Below the pieces are notes generated by a model. The model saw only the letters and a list, made by a program, of their open reading frames with translations, ran no database searches and was not told the DNA's origin. Made by a program: the position numbers and the translations under genes. Below are positions 1-12,807 of a DNA stretch of 64,000 nucleotides, piece by piece. Source of the DNA: Sympetrum striolatum (lineage: Eukaryota; Arthropoda; Insecta; Odonata; Libellulidae); assembly GCA_947579665.1 (NCBI GenBank), contig OX388345.1:30595849-30659848 (forward strand), in the 5' to 3' direction. The number at the start of each line of letters is the position of its first letter. The stretch's first letter is position 1.

Positions 1-2850
1 TCTTCCCGATAACTTCGCGGCGGGGTTCCGCAGTCCAATCATGGTGCGGAGGGCCCTGCACTGAATAATAAGAACCCAAGATACTCCCGAAGACCTATTC
101 CCGAATATTAAAGTGATCCCGGAGATTTTGGCCTTGTTTACACTTCGGGGCGGATAATTTACGCGGATTTCATTACTTTGGAGACAATTATTCATGGTGG
201 ACGAGTATGCTTTGTGTAAACTTTTCCACTCGTACTTTCATCCTCATAAAATTTCGTCTACGAGGAAACATTCTCCAAGTATTCCAAGAGGAGATATTGA
301 TTTACGCCTGTCTTTCTCTACCGGTGATACATTGCGTCGGCATTCATCAATAGAATAACGAATTTTTTCGACGCACGTCGAGGAATTTACGAATCAGAAT
401 TTTGGATGGTGACACAAAGAATGAGAAAAAAATTGAAAAAATTTGAGAAAGAAATTACCGAATGCAAATGGACTTGAAAATGATAAAGTTTGGAAAGGAA
501 AACTTTTCTTGTGGGACGAACTTGGGGAGAAAATTTATACAGAACTATGAAAGAAGTATTTACCTCCATTTTTTCTTATAATAAGATTTTCTATAATACA
601 AAGACAGCTCTTCTTGTGACAAAATTGAAAATTTTCTCTGAATTTTAAAGTTGATTCCTTATATAACTTAATATTACTGTAACATATCATATGCAAAAAC
701 CAGAATTGGCATTTAGTATTGGTTTGGTTTGTTTATATTCCTACTTTTCAGTTTTCTTCTTCAATTATTTCTCTAAAAGTACTATCTTAATTAGAACAAC
801 AACGAGTGCAGAGAGATATATACTTTTCTACACCGGTGTATTTAGAGACTACCGACTTCAGCATGTCATGCATCAGTTCTTCAAAGATTTGTGTTAGTTC
901 GTTCATGTTCACTCTAATTAATAAATTACACAGAATTATTCAAAATAGACGGCCTAAATTTCGTATGAATCGACCTTTATAATAAATGAGAAGAGATACA
1001 TACTTCTTCAAAAACGTTTATTCGGAGAATGTCGGTTTTAGCATTAGTTCTTCTAAGACCTGATTCAGAATTATTGGAATTATAAATAGGAATAACTTGA
1101 ACGAACAAGCCTGAGACAATGCGAAGAAAGTTTTTTCTTATGGAAAAGTTCAAATTTGTCACTAAATTTAAAGTTATTTCCTTGAATAGCTATATATTAC
1201 TTGGCCTTCTGATATAAAATAAACAGCATTCGTATTGGGTCTTATTTTGAGTTGTTTGCAGTCCTAATTTCCAGGGTCATTCCTCACTAATTATCTTAAA
1301 CGCATTATCTCAATTGGAATAAACTAAACCTACAAACAGAGACGGACTTGCCCCAGAGATAATTAATTTGAACAACCTCCGCAAATGAACTCCGCTGTAA
1401 TCCTTAAGTTCCATTTATGATGCATGTGGAAAAGCCCGAATCGCAATCTTTGTGTAGCAGAGGACTCCAATTCTAAAGACAATTATGGTTATTACAATCG
1501 AAATAAAAGGGCAAACGCAAGATTTACAATCAGCGTAATGACGCGCACATCTAGTTGGATAATAACCGCAGAGCATTACAGTAATAACTGAAGAAGTGAG
1601 TGCAGTTGGTTAATTCTATTTGTGTAAGCATCCAGTATTCAGGGACCCTCAGCGGGAAAGGGGGTCACATCCCAGAAAGGATGACATTCTAATTTTGCTT
1701 CAAAACAGATTCTTTTTAAGAAAGCTGCTCCGTTGACCTTAATTTGGATGTAAGGCACAAGCAGCACATGGGGAAATGAAAGAGAATCCAGAATACTTCG
1801 TAATCCCAACACATTTATTTCAAACGGCCGTCCTAGACCAGAACGGTTCTCAAGCGGTAATTAGGAGGTCATGTTCAAATAAGAACCCATAAAAAGAATT
1901 CAATATGTGTCCTAGTTTTAGTTTCAAATAATTGAGGAAGAAGAAATATTTGCTTCACGATGCAATTAAATTCTCAGAGAAATATTCACTACTTTACAAT
2001 GGTGTAGATATAAGAATAATTAACCCTATTATTTTAAATTATTATTATTAAAGTACTCGTAGCTCATCCACGAGGGTGAAGATTGTCCTATCTTTACGGC
2101 ATTATCAGATGGATTATAAATTTCTATACATGGATTTCTTCACCCTTTCAATACTTTTATACTCTTGCATGCAAACGCACTGAAGCGACAAGTATGTAGT
2201 GTATTGTCAACACCTTTTATAGTGTTGATTTTCTAGCATTTGAGTTTATGAGAATAACTGCGCAATGCATAACCATGTCAATACTTAAAAATTTTTGTCT
2301 TGGGGTCATAAACATTATCAAATTGAAAGTAATCACGCATGCTATACCAAGAAAGGATTACATTTCTTGTATGGATGGATATAATAATAAAATGTATTGA
2401 TAGTATAGGTTAGAAAATGTATAAATATAATATTTAATGTCATTGCGGATTTTAATAATTGCTCAGCAAGCGCAAGGTAAATACATCTTAAACCATTTTG
2501 ACAAATCCTACATTCTCTTTTTAATACTTAATCAAACCTGGTAGGTTTATATAATGATTTATAAAGGCTTGAATACATCACGGACGTATATACCTTACCA
2601 TTACGTCGAGTTTATTGTCCCCATACAAAAATAAAGCATATCCCAGTAAATAATATTTGTAAATTATGAATATCCATGTCTTTAGGGATCTATAAGCTCA
2701 CTTAACCTTGCATATAGGTACCCGTAATTGAAAGACACGAAGAGAGAAAATAAAAATTAACGAGTTCAGAGGATAATAAAAAATAGTGAACACATACAAA
2801 ATAGCTATTCATTATGTACGCGGTGTATTCAATTGGGAATGAAAATCGCT
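1..2850. other. Intergenic or intronic DNA, no gene seen
   Basis: I see no gene here. The first 200 bases are richer in G+C; the rest is AT-rich. The frames at 387-569, 691-897 and 977-1162 are short, lack a recognisable domain and have the F/S/I-rich composition expected by chance. A small hairpin is visible at 2207-2228 (TCAACAC ... GTGTTGA, 7-bp stem). An old degenerate repeat lies at 640-1340 and is listed separately. Confidence 0.55.
640..1340 (+). repeat. Very old degenerate direct repeat
   Basis: The block starting at 643 (TTTAAAGTTGATTCCTTATA, followed by an AT-rich stretch and a TTGGTTTGGTTT-like run) recurs with many changes from 1167 (TTTAAAGTTATTTCCTTGAA), about 520 bases later. 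A second pair with a shorter offset links 803-896 and 983-1070: both hold GAGATAYATACTT, then a TTAG/TCAG CAT block and AGTTCTTC. I saw the similarity by eye and it is weak. It may be a decayed tandem family rather than two independent insertions. Confidence 0.3.
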
Positions 2851-3360
2851 CAATAACACAGTGCAATTTTTATTTCTCAAATTCCCTCCAGAGACAAATG
2901 AAACTATCCGCTCGTCAGAAAAGTGGCATCAGTATCATTCAAAAAGGAAGAATGAAAGAGAATTTGGAATAGAGGGAGAGAGCGGAGAACCAATTAATTC
3001 AGTGAAACTGGGGATAATAGAACTCCGCAGTCCGTTTACCGCATTCCCATAAAAAATAAATGACTCTCATCATGTTCGGAAACTCATTCGAGTGATTATC
3101 AGCAAACATTGGGAAAAAATGGAAACGGAAATATAAGAGAAAGAGGAGTTAAAGGAACTATAGCAAACTGATACAAAGGGGGAAAAGAAGAATCGCTTTA
3201 AAAAGAAATTGCTGCGAATTAGAGATATATGCAGATGAGGAGTTAAAGGAACGATAACTAATATAAATGGGAAAAAAGAAGAGTCAAGTTTGAAATAAAT
3301 CGAATCAGACATGATGATAACAGCAGAGATGATATCCGACAATCAGAGAGATGCGTTAAC
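2851..3360. other. Purine-rich tract with 94-base tandem duplication
   Basis: The + strand from about 2890 to 3350 is dominated by A and G. The motif GAGGAGTTAAAGGAAC occurs at 3143 and again from 3237, each followed by a related AG-rich segment containing AAAGAAGA. This makes a diverged two-copy repeat offset by 94 bases. The 90-residue minus-strand frame at 3070-3342 is the pyrimidine-rich shadow of this tract and is not called as a gene. Confidence 0.5.
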
Positions 3361-4400
3361 TAGATTATAGCGCAAAAATATTCTAATTATAAAAAGGAAA
3401 ACAGCTTAATCTGGGAAGTGAATAAGTGTACTAAAGTAGTAGACTGAATGTAAACGAATAATGGATTAACTGGTATTCAAAATTCTTTCCTGAAAATAAA
3501 TAGGAGAAAGTTGATCTTTAATGTTAGCCTCTATGTATCTTTATTTAAATTTATATATTGGAAAAAAACTTTTCTATATGATATTTATGTTAGGCTGATG
3601 AGGATGAGGAGATGTTTACAGAGGCTGAATAACTTTGAATTCTCAACTGAAGTGACCTGGTACGCATGTAAAAAGACTGATGTGCTACCAGAAAGCTCTT
3701 TGAGTGGTTTAAGATTACTCTGAAAGCTTATAGTTACTCTGAAATCAATTTATTATTTGGTGAGGAACAAATTTCTATAATATATATTCCTATTTGTATA
3801 TCTAACCTGCAAGCCGCCTACCTGTATGTGTAAGGGAGTGTTTTCGTCATTACTTTACATAACTAAACGATTATTTTCGTGTACCGTTCATGAAGAATGT
3901 CTGGTTTAGGAAAGTGCTGCAAGTGAGAAAAAATATTCAGTTAAAAACTGACTTCAACTCTATAAAGAATTCTAACTTTGATGTGAAGGATGGAAAATAA
4001 AGTCATAATTATGAATAAATGCATACTATACTCATTGTGGAATAGTAACGAAACCTACACTAAGAACTTTTAAAATCTCCCGGTGAGCATTTTTTAAGGT
4101 AGTAACCTGGGTATGAGTGATACTGTACAGAGCTATTCGTTATAGTCTCTTATTATGGAACAATAGTAAATATTATGCTTGTAGAATCATGGTGCAAGGC
4201 TCACGCAGACTTGTTCCTATTATTCTACCTCACTCCCCAACTAACATATTAAGCCCCATTTTCCTCTCTTAACTCTTGGTAGCTACTGGTAGATGGGATG
4301 AGGTTGCAACCAGCATTCTGGTTGAATACTCAACAGATAAATATAAACATTGTAAGAAAGTGAGAGAGTAAGGAAAAATAACCCACCCACAAATCCATAA
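3361..4400. other. AT-rich DNA, no gene seen
   Basis: No coding or RNA gene is recognisable. A stretch around 4185-4310 has weak resemblance to the dispersed repeat annotated at 9229-9330 and 21535-21645 (shared CTACCTCACTCC-like block), but it is too diverged to call a copy with confidence. Confidence 0.5.
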
Positions 4401-4740
4401 ATGACTCTACTATTTTGAGAAAAGTAATTCGAAGGGGAAGGAAGTCATTAAGAAAAGAAAGCGCTGAGAGAGGAGGAAGGGTTAAAGATACGGGGGCGAT
4501 AAATGGGCAACCATTTTATGAGGCGGGAGTGGTCTGCAACTCTCTATCGCTACCATTTATCCTCCCCTCGATTCAGCACTCGGAGAGAGCCTCCCATTTT
4601 ATTATTCATTGCGGCACGAGGTGGCGTGAGTAATGGTCGCGGGAGAAAGAGTTGAGAGGCCAGTGAGGCGAAAAATGAGGCGGAGAAGAGGGTAGGGAGA
4701 AGGAAGACGGAACGACAAACAAGCATGACACCTCCTTCTG
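4401..4740. other. G+C-richer island, purine-rich at both ends
   Basis: This is a short island of higher G+C, with GA-rich runs at 4420-4480 and 4640-4720 flanking a more mixed centre. Overlapping frames on both strands (4415-4633 plus, 4602-4823 minus) show no domain. It could be regulatory DNA or a short exon; sequence alone does not decide. Confidence 0.35.
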
Positions 4741-5790
4741 AAGATCAATTGAAACTTATATACCATATGTATTAGCAGTGTGAAAACGTAGCATTGAAAT
4801 TGGAAACAAATATTTGTTGTCATATTGTAAGGACATAATTGGGCATAATACTCAGTTTTCTCGTTTCTCTTGTTGATATTAACACTAAAAACGTATATCA
4901 GGTCTGTTTTGACTCTTTTCGGATATTTTCAAAGTAATACTCAATACTTTACTTTTACTTTACTTTACTTTAATTTCTCTATTGCGGTGTTTTATGATAA
5001 AAATTTAAAATTCCTCACGGTTTGTCGAGAAAGTTAAAATTAATACGATAATTTTAGCTTGTTGTCGGCAAACACAGACACGACGAAAGGGACGTGCAAA
5101 TTCTCTGCAAATGAAGTTCCGTTGTTGTGAACGGTTATGGTATCCACGAAATAAATACAATGCCACTGCCAAAGCTTTTTCGGGTCAGACTCGGACTATC
5201 CTGTCGCATGTGTTCAAGTATAACTTCTATTTTTGTTATTTTGACCATTTATTTTCAACTATCTAAGATATCGTAACGGCACATGTAATTCTTTTATCAA
5301 TAGAATTTTCTGAATCGGAAAAATAAAAGACGAGAGGAGGAGGCAAAATGACTCAAAAGTTAATCGTCCGTCCAAGAGTTAATGAATCCTTAGATAAAGG
5401 TTACGTAGGTGTGAATGTAAGGTTATGACTTAGCAAATGATAAGAGAGAAAAGAAATATTCGAATAAAAATTAATAATATCCAAAGTAATAAAATATTAT
5501 TCAGGAAAGGAAGGTAGAGAGATTATCTCGAAGGAAGACCCTTGAATTATATGGCAGAAAAAGGTCTCCAAAGGATAGAATATATGGCGTTATAAGAAAT
5601 TATTAACAATGATAAATGTTGGAAATATCATTCACCTAGGAAGGCTCTATTTTGTGGAAATCCATCACACGAAAAGGAGGTAGGAAAGGATGAGTACTTG
5701 GTTTTAAATATGCTTCTATGAAATTTATATTCAACTGATGATGACGATTATTCATTGTAACCGGACGTGACTTAATAATAATAAAAAAAT
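4741..5790. other. AT-rich DNA with a TTTAC microsatellite
   Basis: I see no gene. At about 4944-4974 there is an imperfect run of the pentamer TTTAC/ACTTT. The remainder is unstructured AT-rich sequence up to the dispersed repeat that starts near 5791. Confidence 0.5.
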
Positions 5791-5990
5791 GGTCTTTATT
5801 CGGACAAGATTGAGACTAGAAAGTCTATTCCTACACCTAACCCATCGTCATATGATAAACAGAAAGAAAGAGATAGTTTGCAAAGATTCAGGAAGAAAAC
5901 TAATATGTGTGGATTAAAGAAAAAAGCAAGCTGAAGGCTCAGGGAAAAACTTCCACCGCAGGAAGGGGAGTGTGAAAAACCTGCGAAACC
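5791..5990 (-). repeat. Dispersed repeat family R1, copy 1
   Basis: This is one of five related copies in the window (others at 33151-33340, 39634-39835, 31892-32120 and 58933-59152). The shared core reads TTTATTCGGRCRAGATTGAG, then ACTAGAAAG, CCTACACCTAACCCATCGTC, and at the far end GGCTCAGG, TTCCAC, GGAAGGGGAGTG and GAAAAACCTGCG. The AT-rich triplet run just outside the ATTCGG end (5774-5790) resembles the simple-repeat tail of a SINE or LINE. If so, the element runs on the minus strand here. Copy 1 and the 39.6-kb copy are clearly alike along about 190 bases. Confidence 0.75.
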
Positions 5991-7000
5991 TACAAATAAA
6001 AAACTATATGCTGAGAAAATATAGTTATATATATAACATATGAAGAGAAAAATTAATAATTCTTTACTGTGGTCTTTACGTTGGAAATATCATTTCAGAA
6101 CATCCGTCATGAAAGAGTAATTGAATTTATTAGTCGGGAACAACTGGAGCCTGATTATGTCGAAACAAATTTTTGTCTAATTTAAAGTTCACCTCCATCC
6201 ACTCGTTATTAAAATTTTATTTATATATTTGAAGTTCAGAAGACGTACATGTACGAATCTATGGTACTTTTATTTCTTTTAAAAATTTCAGAGATGATTT
6301 TCCCCAAATTTCCAGTCGTATAAGACTAAATGACTAGTAAATGGACTAAAAATTATCCAAGGTAAAACTTTGGAACTTTCCACAGGATTTATTCCAGCTT
6401 GACTGGATTTGCCCTCTAAGACACATCCTTAGGAGAAAGTAAGATTTCATACTTAAAATATTTTCAATGCATGATTTTCTCTTTCCGGAATCAAGATCCC
6501 GCACATAAGAGCCACTCTAAATCTAACCGAGGCGAGCCAGAAATCGTCTAATGATAAGGGAAACCAAAATGTGCAGCTGCATCGGCCATTGCATACGGCT
6601 TTCCTGAAAAAAATCTACGTATTAAATAATCTTTCACTCATACTCTCTTATTATTTTATCTCTTTCTGTCTTATTTTGCGACTGAATTTATTTTCCTTTG
6701 CAGTACATAAAATTTTCATTTGAGCCGCATAAATTAAATTAATATGCCAGTCAATTGCTGCATTATGGTTTAAAGTGCGACCTTATTGTTTTCTTATTTG
6801 AACAAAAAGTACGTACAGGCAGCCCCCCAGATGTCCATCTCCGAGTTAAACGATGTATCTTAATCTAACCGATATTAGAAAGCGCCAAATCTTTCGGCTG
6901 AATTTGCATTCGGAAAAATTGTAACCGGTCCTCACCTTGAATCTTGCAGCCGGAATACCGTAAGCACGGAATTCTCGAAACATGAAATTTGGAAAAGTAA
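5991..7000. other. AT-rich DNA, no gene seen
   Basis: No open frame, RNA gene or clear repeat was recognised. Confidence 0.5.
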
Positions 7001-7510
7001 CCCCCGAGAAAGTGGCTTGCTCAAAGTGGCTCCTTTGTAAGTGCCTCTCAGGAAGTGGACCTCGATCCTAGACCGAAGGCTGACCCGAGATCTTTTCCGC
7101 GGAATCCATCGGCATAATTCCTTTATAGTTCAAGCTTTCGATGGGAACTCGGCAAATATATTGATTTTTGAACGGGGGATGGAAAGTGAGGAGAGTCGTG
7201 TCATTGAGGATCGGTAGAGTAAGGTCACCAAGTAAGTACTCGGAGGGTGATGAGCGAATACAGGACGGGGACTCCAATGAAGGGAACGAATGATTCAGAA
7301 TAAAGACTGCGAAAGGGAGCGAAATGGGAATGGCATAGGAAGCGGGAATTGGAAAGGAAAATATGAGTTGAAACACAGGATGAATGGAAATCTCTGGGAC
7401 GGATGGGGATGATGGCGAAATGAAGGAAAATAAAAGATAAGCACCGGAAAGGAATAGGATTTTCCTTTTGAGATGGTGATCGCTTATGCATAAGGCTGAA
7501 TTCGTAGGGG
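7001..7510. other. Purine-skewed G+C-richer island
   Basis: From about 7080 to 7500 the + strand is strongly G/A-rich with interspersed CpG. The minus-strand frames of 102 and 88 residues (7068-7376, 7225-7491) overlap each other and are rich in P, S, F, L and R, as expected from reading the complement of a purine tract. No domain is recognised. Similar islands occur at 17.1, 51.1 and 54.8 kb. Confidence 0.45.
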
Positions 7511-8270
7511 AAAGGAATATCGAAAGGATTTCATAGGAATTATATACATATATCTTACTAGTAATGGCTTCAGCCTTGATTTGGTGGAATCTTTTGCCAA
7601 ACGTGCAGCGGAGAGCTGGATTTATTTTACTTAAAAACTAGAAATACATAATAAACTGTTTTGATGTGTAGTATTATAGTTGGTCATTGTTATTACTGCT
7701 AAGTGAGGGCTGTAATACTATTGTCTGATACAGACTTGTTTTTTCGTTTTCATTTGGAAATTTATTATAAACAACAAAGCTAACATATGATTAACGTTAG
7801 TTTGTGGTAAGATGTATTTACAAGAGGAAGCCGTGGGAAGAAACGTTATAAAATTATATTAATATGATTACTGATTTTATAATTACAATACGGTGTGTTG
7901 AGCACGAGAACTATTCGTTATCATTTAGAAATAGCAGGAAGGAGGATTTTCTGTAACCCAAGATCAATATCAGTAATCCGAAGAAAACTACAATAAATAG
8001 CAGAGAACTTTAAAAAGATGCCCAACATGGAATGAAAGGAAGAAATGCTATCTTAAAATAATGGGAGGGATTCTATATCATTGAATATCATTGAAGAAAG
8101 ACTAACTTTATCCTCAGATTCTTAAACATTTACGTTAAATATTATTAAATACTTTATATGCATCTTGACATCTTAATGACGCATTATATACGGCGGTAAT
8201 TTTCTGAACATAGTTAAGTGATTTCCTATTCAGATTAAAGACTTCCACGATAATTCTTCCTGTACCTTAA
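7511..8270. other. AT-rich DNA, no gene seen
   Basis: Nothing recognisable beyond ordinary AT-rich sequence. Confidence 0.5.
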
Positions 8271-8580
8271 CACGTTAAGCGGTGGCGTAAGTTACGAGGT
8301 GGCGCTCCAGCGGTTTCTTTCCCTCATCGGTTTTATTGCAGGGGGAGAGAGATAGGGATAGTCCGATTATATCCTTGAATTGCTTTCTAGCCTTCAGCTG
8401 GAGTTCAGCCTTCCTCAGCGTTCGTTCAGATCCATCCACGGATCCATCGACGTTGGATGTTTTTAAGAAAGTAGGACTTTATATTAATGGGAGACTCGTT
8501 GCCCCGTGCGAGACTTTCGCGCAAATCGTCACTGGGACTTATGTAATTTTATTAAAAGAAAGGTTACGATAAATTTGGTG
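8271..8580. other. Small G+C-richer island
   Basis: A CpG-containing stretch holds a 78-residue plus-strand frame (8336-8572) with no recognisable domain. The composition differs from its AT-rich flanks. It could be a short exon, an enhancer, or chance. Confidence 0.3.
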
Positions 8581-8750
8581 GAGTTCATTTACGGAAACTG
8601 ATAAAAACAGCTTTGAAGATGCATAAAATGGTGGCATTGATATCTTTTTTTGGTATGTGAAGTAAAAAAGTACTGGTCACCTAAAATGGATGTTTCAATA
8701 AATAAAACGGATCTTATGAGCTGTAAGGAGAGGTGATTTTTCACTTAAAG

Positions 8751-8868
8751 GCGTACATCTAGGAAATATCCCAAGGAGAACGGACATGAAAAAAGTCTGA
8801 CAGAATCGGCACTCGTACCTGGATCTCCAATTTGCCGGTTGGTTGCACTAACCAATTTAACTATTCGT
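8751..8868 (-). repeat. tRNA-derived SINE fragment, family S1
   Basis: Read on the minus strand, the segment has an A-box-like block (TTGGTTAGTGC), then ACCGGCAAATTGGAGATCC, a damaged B box, and a tail with GTCAGACTTTTTTCATG and GGGATATTTCC. The same order of blocks is found in the copy at 28581-28690, where the B box is intact. The shared tail (TTTTTTCAT, then CCTTGGGAT) and the tRNA-like head make a tRNA-derived SINE the best explanation. The B-box region here (near 8806-8820) has drifted. Confidence 0.65.
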
Positions 8869-9228
8869 CCAGAACTTTCTAACATTTCATTCGGAAGACT
8901 TCGTAGGCAGAGACATTGTGGTTCGTCCGACTAACGGCATTGTCGCAGCCACAGCCTCACTGAGACAAAGTGATTTAAAGGAGATTTTAATCATCTCATC
9001 TTTCAATTATACTGCTACCATATTCTGATGAATGAAATCTTTTCATTGGTTATTTGGTACAGGGTAGAGAAAATGTTCCTTTCATTTACTTTTGTCCCTT
9101 CCTGGAACATGACTGTACCAAATTTAAAGCTAATTCCGTGTGAGTGAATAATTACACTGATTAAAGTCTTTCCTTATGAACTGACAATAAAAGTGTTATT
9201 CATTGAGTCATTGTGCTTTACTTGCGTG

Positions 9229-9330
9229 TAGCATTATGGTTCAGTGAGGAAAGCAAGGGCATAACACCTCACTCCTCATCCTGCTTAGTAAACCTCGCTG
9301 AATACTTTACAGACAATCTTCCAATCCTTC
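9229..9330 (+). repeat. Dispersed repeat R2, copy 1
   Basis: Contains ACCTCACTCCTCATCCT followed by TTAGTAAACC and CTTTACA. The same blocks appear in the same order at 21535-21645, with an insertion between them. Both are preceded by a GGRAAGSRA-like purine block. More distant look-alikes lie near 4185-4310 and 23335-23430. The class is unknown; this is probably an old SINE or MITE. Confidence 0.4.
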
Positions 9331-9419
9331 CTGCGAAAAAGAAGCTTTCTTCGCACTAAATTGGAAAGACCTCCTTTTGTCACTTCTTATTCGCAAAATA
9401 ACCCTCCACCCCATAATCT

Positions 9420-9740
9420 CTGCTCAGAGGGGTTGCTTAAATGACGTCAGGGGATTGAGATAAAAGGAAAAAACAGATGAAAGCTAAGCCTTGTTCATTG
9501 CGGAGGCTACATGAAAAATGCCGTCCACTCGAATTCCCCGAAATCCCGAAAAGAGAAATTCTTCCGCGGCATTACTCAGGCCGTAGACGCAGAGCCCTCA
9601 AATTTGCCCTCGACCGCACACACGCACGCAAGGGTCCCCCCTCGTGGTCCGATTTCCCGCTTCGGGTCGTTTTAAAACATTTCCTGCTCGTAGGAGGAGA
9701 AGCTTTTTTCCACAACAGGAAAGAGATGTAGGCTTAAAAT
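9420..9740. other. G+C-richer island
   Basis: CpG-containing sequence with an 84-residue plus-strand frame (9477-9731) rich in R, K, H and P. No family is recognised. I do not call a gene, because no splice partner or domain can be seen. Confidence 0.35.
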
Positions 9741-10990
9741 CGCGCACCTGGAAATTACTCTAAATCATATTCATGGAAATGCCACCTGAGGTACATTATG
9801 ATGCTTGCGTTACACCCACGCGGAATCCGGTCTCTCTTAAATGTGGGTACTTTCAAAACTATCCACCCATGGCGATTTTCCACGTATTTAACAGTTGAAA
9901 ATCTATTTATTTTTTACTGTCATAATAATAGTAATGATTTATTAAAAACGTTTACAATATACAAATATAATATTTTAAACGTTATACATAAAAGTTTTAC
10001 TTATAACAACTTTAGCAATAATATGCACTAAGACTTTAAGAATCAATGCATATTAATCAGGAGGTTTCCCCGGTGAACAACAGAAACGTTATCAGCCATT
10101 TTCAAGATCGGAATCAAAATAAACTCAATATTATTATGGATGACAAAATATTTCAAAGAGAAAATGAAACTGTCATTGCACAAAGAAGATGATACAAAAC
10201 GGCAAAATAATGCGATAGCAATTTGTGCATAAATCTATACAAAGTAAACATTTGTAGATTTTTCTATTGTATCACTTCATTATCTGCGTTTGAGTACATT
10301 TGAAGATGACGTAACTAATAGATAAATACGAAATACTTTTCTGATTTGTTTAGATGGCGTCCCACTATCTCAGGCCAGAACATCGGAAAGTTTTACTAAT
10401 AGATAGAAAAAACAACATTAAGATTTTTGTGTTTATCTACATTAATCAGCTCGAGTGGTGGTTGAAACCTCATTCCTTCTAACATTAGCTACAAAAAGCT
10501 TTTCAGAGGAAATCAGTCTTACTACACAAGGTTGGGAGAGAGGTAGCTCACCCTAGCTCTCCTCACTTAACAAGAATGCTTCCAGTGGAACAAGAACAGC
10601 TCAATGACCCCTCGAAGGATATTTTACCCAGCAATCAATAAAGAGTGACTAAAATTAATACGATTGTTCAGCATCGACACTAGTAACTCAAAAGCTTTCA
10701 CATTAACACAGCCAAGAGCAATAATGAGACGAATAATAAAAAAATCTTTATTCTGTACTATACGACAAGTGAAAAATATTTAATTAATCGAGATATTAGG
10801 TAAGGAATTAAAGGTTCTTAATCACAGAAAGTAAACGGCATTATTTAATATAAAGTCTTAATAACGTAATTTAACTTGGAATTGGAATTTATTAAAAATA
10901 TTTATTTAACAGTTAAAGATAGTGAAAGTTTTAATATTTTCATCTAGGAAGGAAAACGAAATATCTTCCACAGAAAATGTATCCAAGAAT
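9741..10990. other. AT-rich DNA, no gene seen
   Basis: No gene is recognised. The frame at 9798-10031 ends in an N/Y/F/I-rich stretch typical of translated AT-rich noncoding DNA. Confidence 0.5.
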
Positions 10991-11055
10991 CACCTGAAGA
11001 TGTAAACCAGATGACGAAACTGATCATGATGTCTAATATATCTCCTATGAAAGCA
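10991..11055 (+). repeat. CCTGA-GATG ... GAAAC motif, copy 1
   Basis: The sequence CACCTGAAGATG is followed about 15 bases later by ACGAAAC and then GATCATGATGTC. The same arrangement occurs at 22907-22950 and, in reverse, at 11201-11273; a weaker one lies at 51608-51665. The recurrence of two blocks at fixed spacing suggests the conserved end of a dispersed repeat. Confidence 0.4.
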
Positions 11056-11200
11056 AATTAGCAAATTCTTTTAGGATACGAGTTAAATTCCACATTAACA
11101 AATTAAGCATGTATTATTTTCCACAGTGCGAATGCCGGACAGATTGTATTGTTATATCCCCCTCAACCGTTGCCACCTGGTATTAATACCAACTTGCAGT

Positions 11201-11273
11201 GTTTAAATTAACAAAATTAATATCTGACACGATCGGTTTCAACGATACATCGTCATATTCAGGTATTTAACTT
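11201..11273 (-). repeat. CCTGA-ATG ... GAAAC motif, copy 2 (inverted)
   Basis: On the minus strand this reads TACCTGAATATGACGATG, then TCGTTGAAACCGATCGTG. It matches the plus-strand copies at 10991 and 22907 in block order and spacing, so two copies face each other about 150 bases apart. A 14-bp palindrome (TGGTATTAATACCA) sits next to it at 11178-11191. Confidence 0.45.
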
Positions 11274-11300
11274 CAATTTTAACTTAATTTCAATTTAAAT

Positions 11301-12800
11301 TCCACAGAATGACGCTTGATCATACTGATTTAATTTTAACTTTTCGATTTGTTAACAGTTTGAAAACCCCAAACACACCAGCCGAGATCAAAACCGATCA
11401 ATCCCACCGATTAAAGGACGGTTTAACGACAAGCGATTCGGAAATAGTTTTCCCAATCCTTTGCAATCAGCTATTTGATTCGGTGGTGAAACTATTCTAG
11501 TTTGCGCCCGGTAGAAAAAAAGATAAATTATGTAAGACTATGGGATAAAATGAGTATCGAACGCTGAATTTTTGAAAAGGGAAGCGTGTTTTAAAGGGTA
11601 GAATAAGGTCAATCGCATTCCATGTCAGCAAGACTCCTTATCAGGAATTACGACAGGAAGAATGCCAATCGCACACTCGGTCGCGGTGAAGACTTCCTAA
11701 TATTACTCAGTCACTCCCTTTGATGCTCTCTTTCATCGGAGAGAGGGCTTCAAAAGTAGAGGTCTGATATGAACAATGCAGAGCTTCCTGTGGACAGTTT
11801 ATGCGTTGGACATCATCCTCGATTCCATAACGTACAAAACAGTTGTTGTTTGACAAACACCGTCGTATTGCCCCTTGAATGATACTGCTTTGGATACACC
11901 ATTTATCTTCCTCACAATTCACTCATTTTCCCATCTATTCTTGTTTATTTTGGACAGAGTGAAAGGAATCCATCAATCGCTGTCTGATTCCTCCACAAAA
12001 AAGCGAAAATGCAATACAATTAGTAAAATTGATGAAGCATGAGATATTTGTAGTCGTTTTCCTGATCAATTAATAGTTAAGCAAGAAAAGAAAAAAAGGA
12101 GTACAGAAGCTGCTCGCTGTGGGACTTCCTATTATGATAGTCTTCGAAACAATATAATACATACCCAATTCAAATTTTAAAAAGTATGCTTGTTCTCTTT
12201 TCCTCTTTGTGTAAATAATTTTATGTAAAACATTCAACGGTCGGTAAACCTCTCTGTTCATTTTTTTATTATTCCGCATAAAATGATATGTGTATCCGGT
12301 TTACTTAACTCAACATGACTTCTAAATACGAGAAGTCCCTAATCAAGCTAGAGAAAAAAGTGAAATACATTTTGCCTTTCCTTAATTTTTGATTTTTGAT
12401 CTTATAATTGATCAAATGACTCCTACCGACAGTCTGCTAGCTGATTGTGATGGTGATACTATGATTACTATAAAAACTGAAAAGCATGATATTCGCAAAA
12501 GGTTGAGCTGTTGTTTTTTGTTATAATTACGATGATCATGTCACAAATGGACTAATCCGCTGCCCTTATTATGAATAAAAAATAACATCTGCATATAACA
12601 TATGCATATATCCAATATATTCATTGAGATCTCCAACTACTATCACGTCTAACTAAGTGTACACAACACTAAACTCAAATACCAACAATGTTGTTCACCA
12701 ATTAATACTAGTCATCACTTAAATACAAGGTCGGTACGTTAAGTAGGGCTATAAAGGTCGGTAGCAAGAAATTATAAAATATAAGATGTTGTATCTGTGC
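11301..12800. other. No gene seen
   Basis: Mixed AT-rich sequence. The frames at 11309-11500, 11707-11922 and 12070-12279 show no domain. The stretch 11380-11480 is a little richer in G+C. No RNA gene or repeat is recognised. Confidence 0.5.
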
Positions 12801-12807
12801 ATGTGCA

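Noticed and set aside
3070..3342. 90-residue minus-strand frame
   Set aside because: It is the pyrimidine-rich reading of a purine tract that also holds a tandem duplication; F/S/I-rich with no domain.
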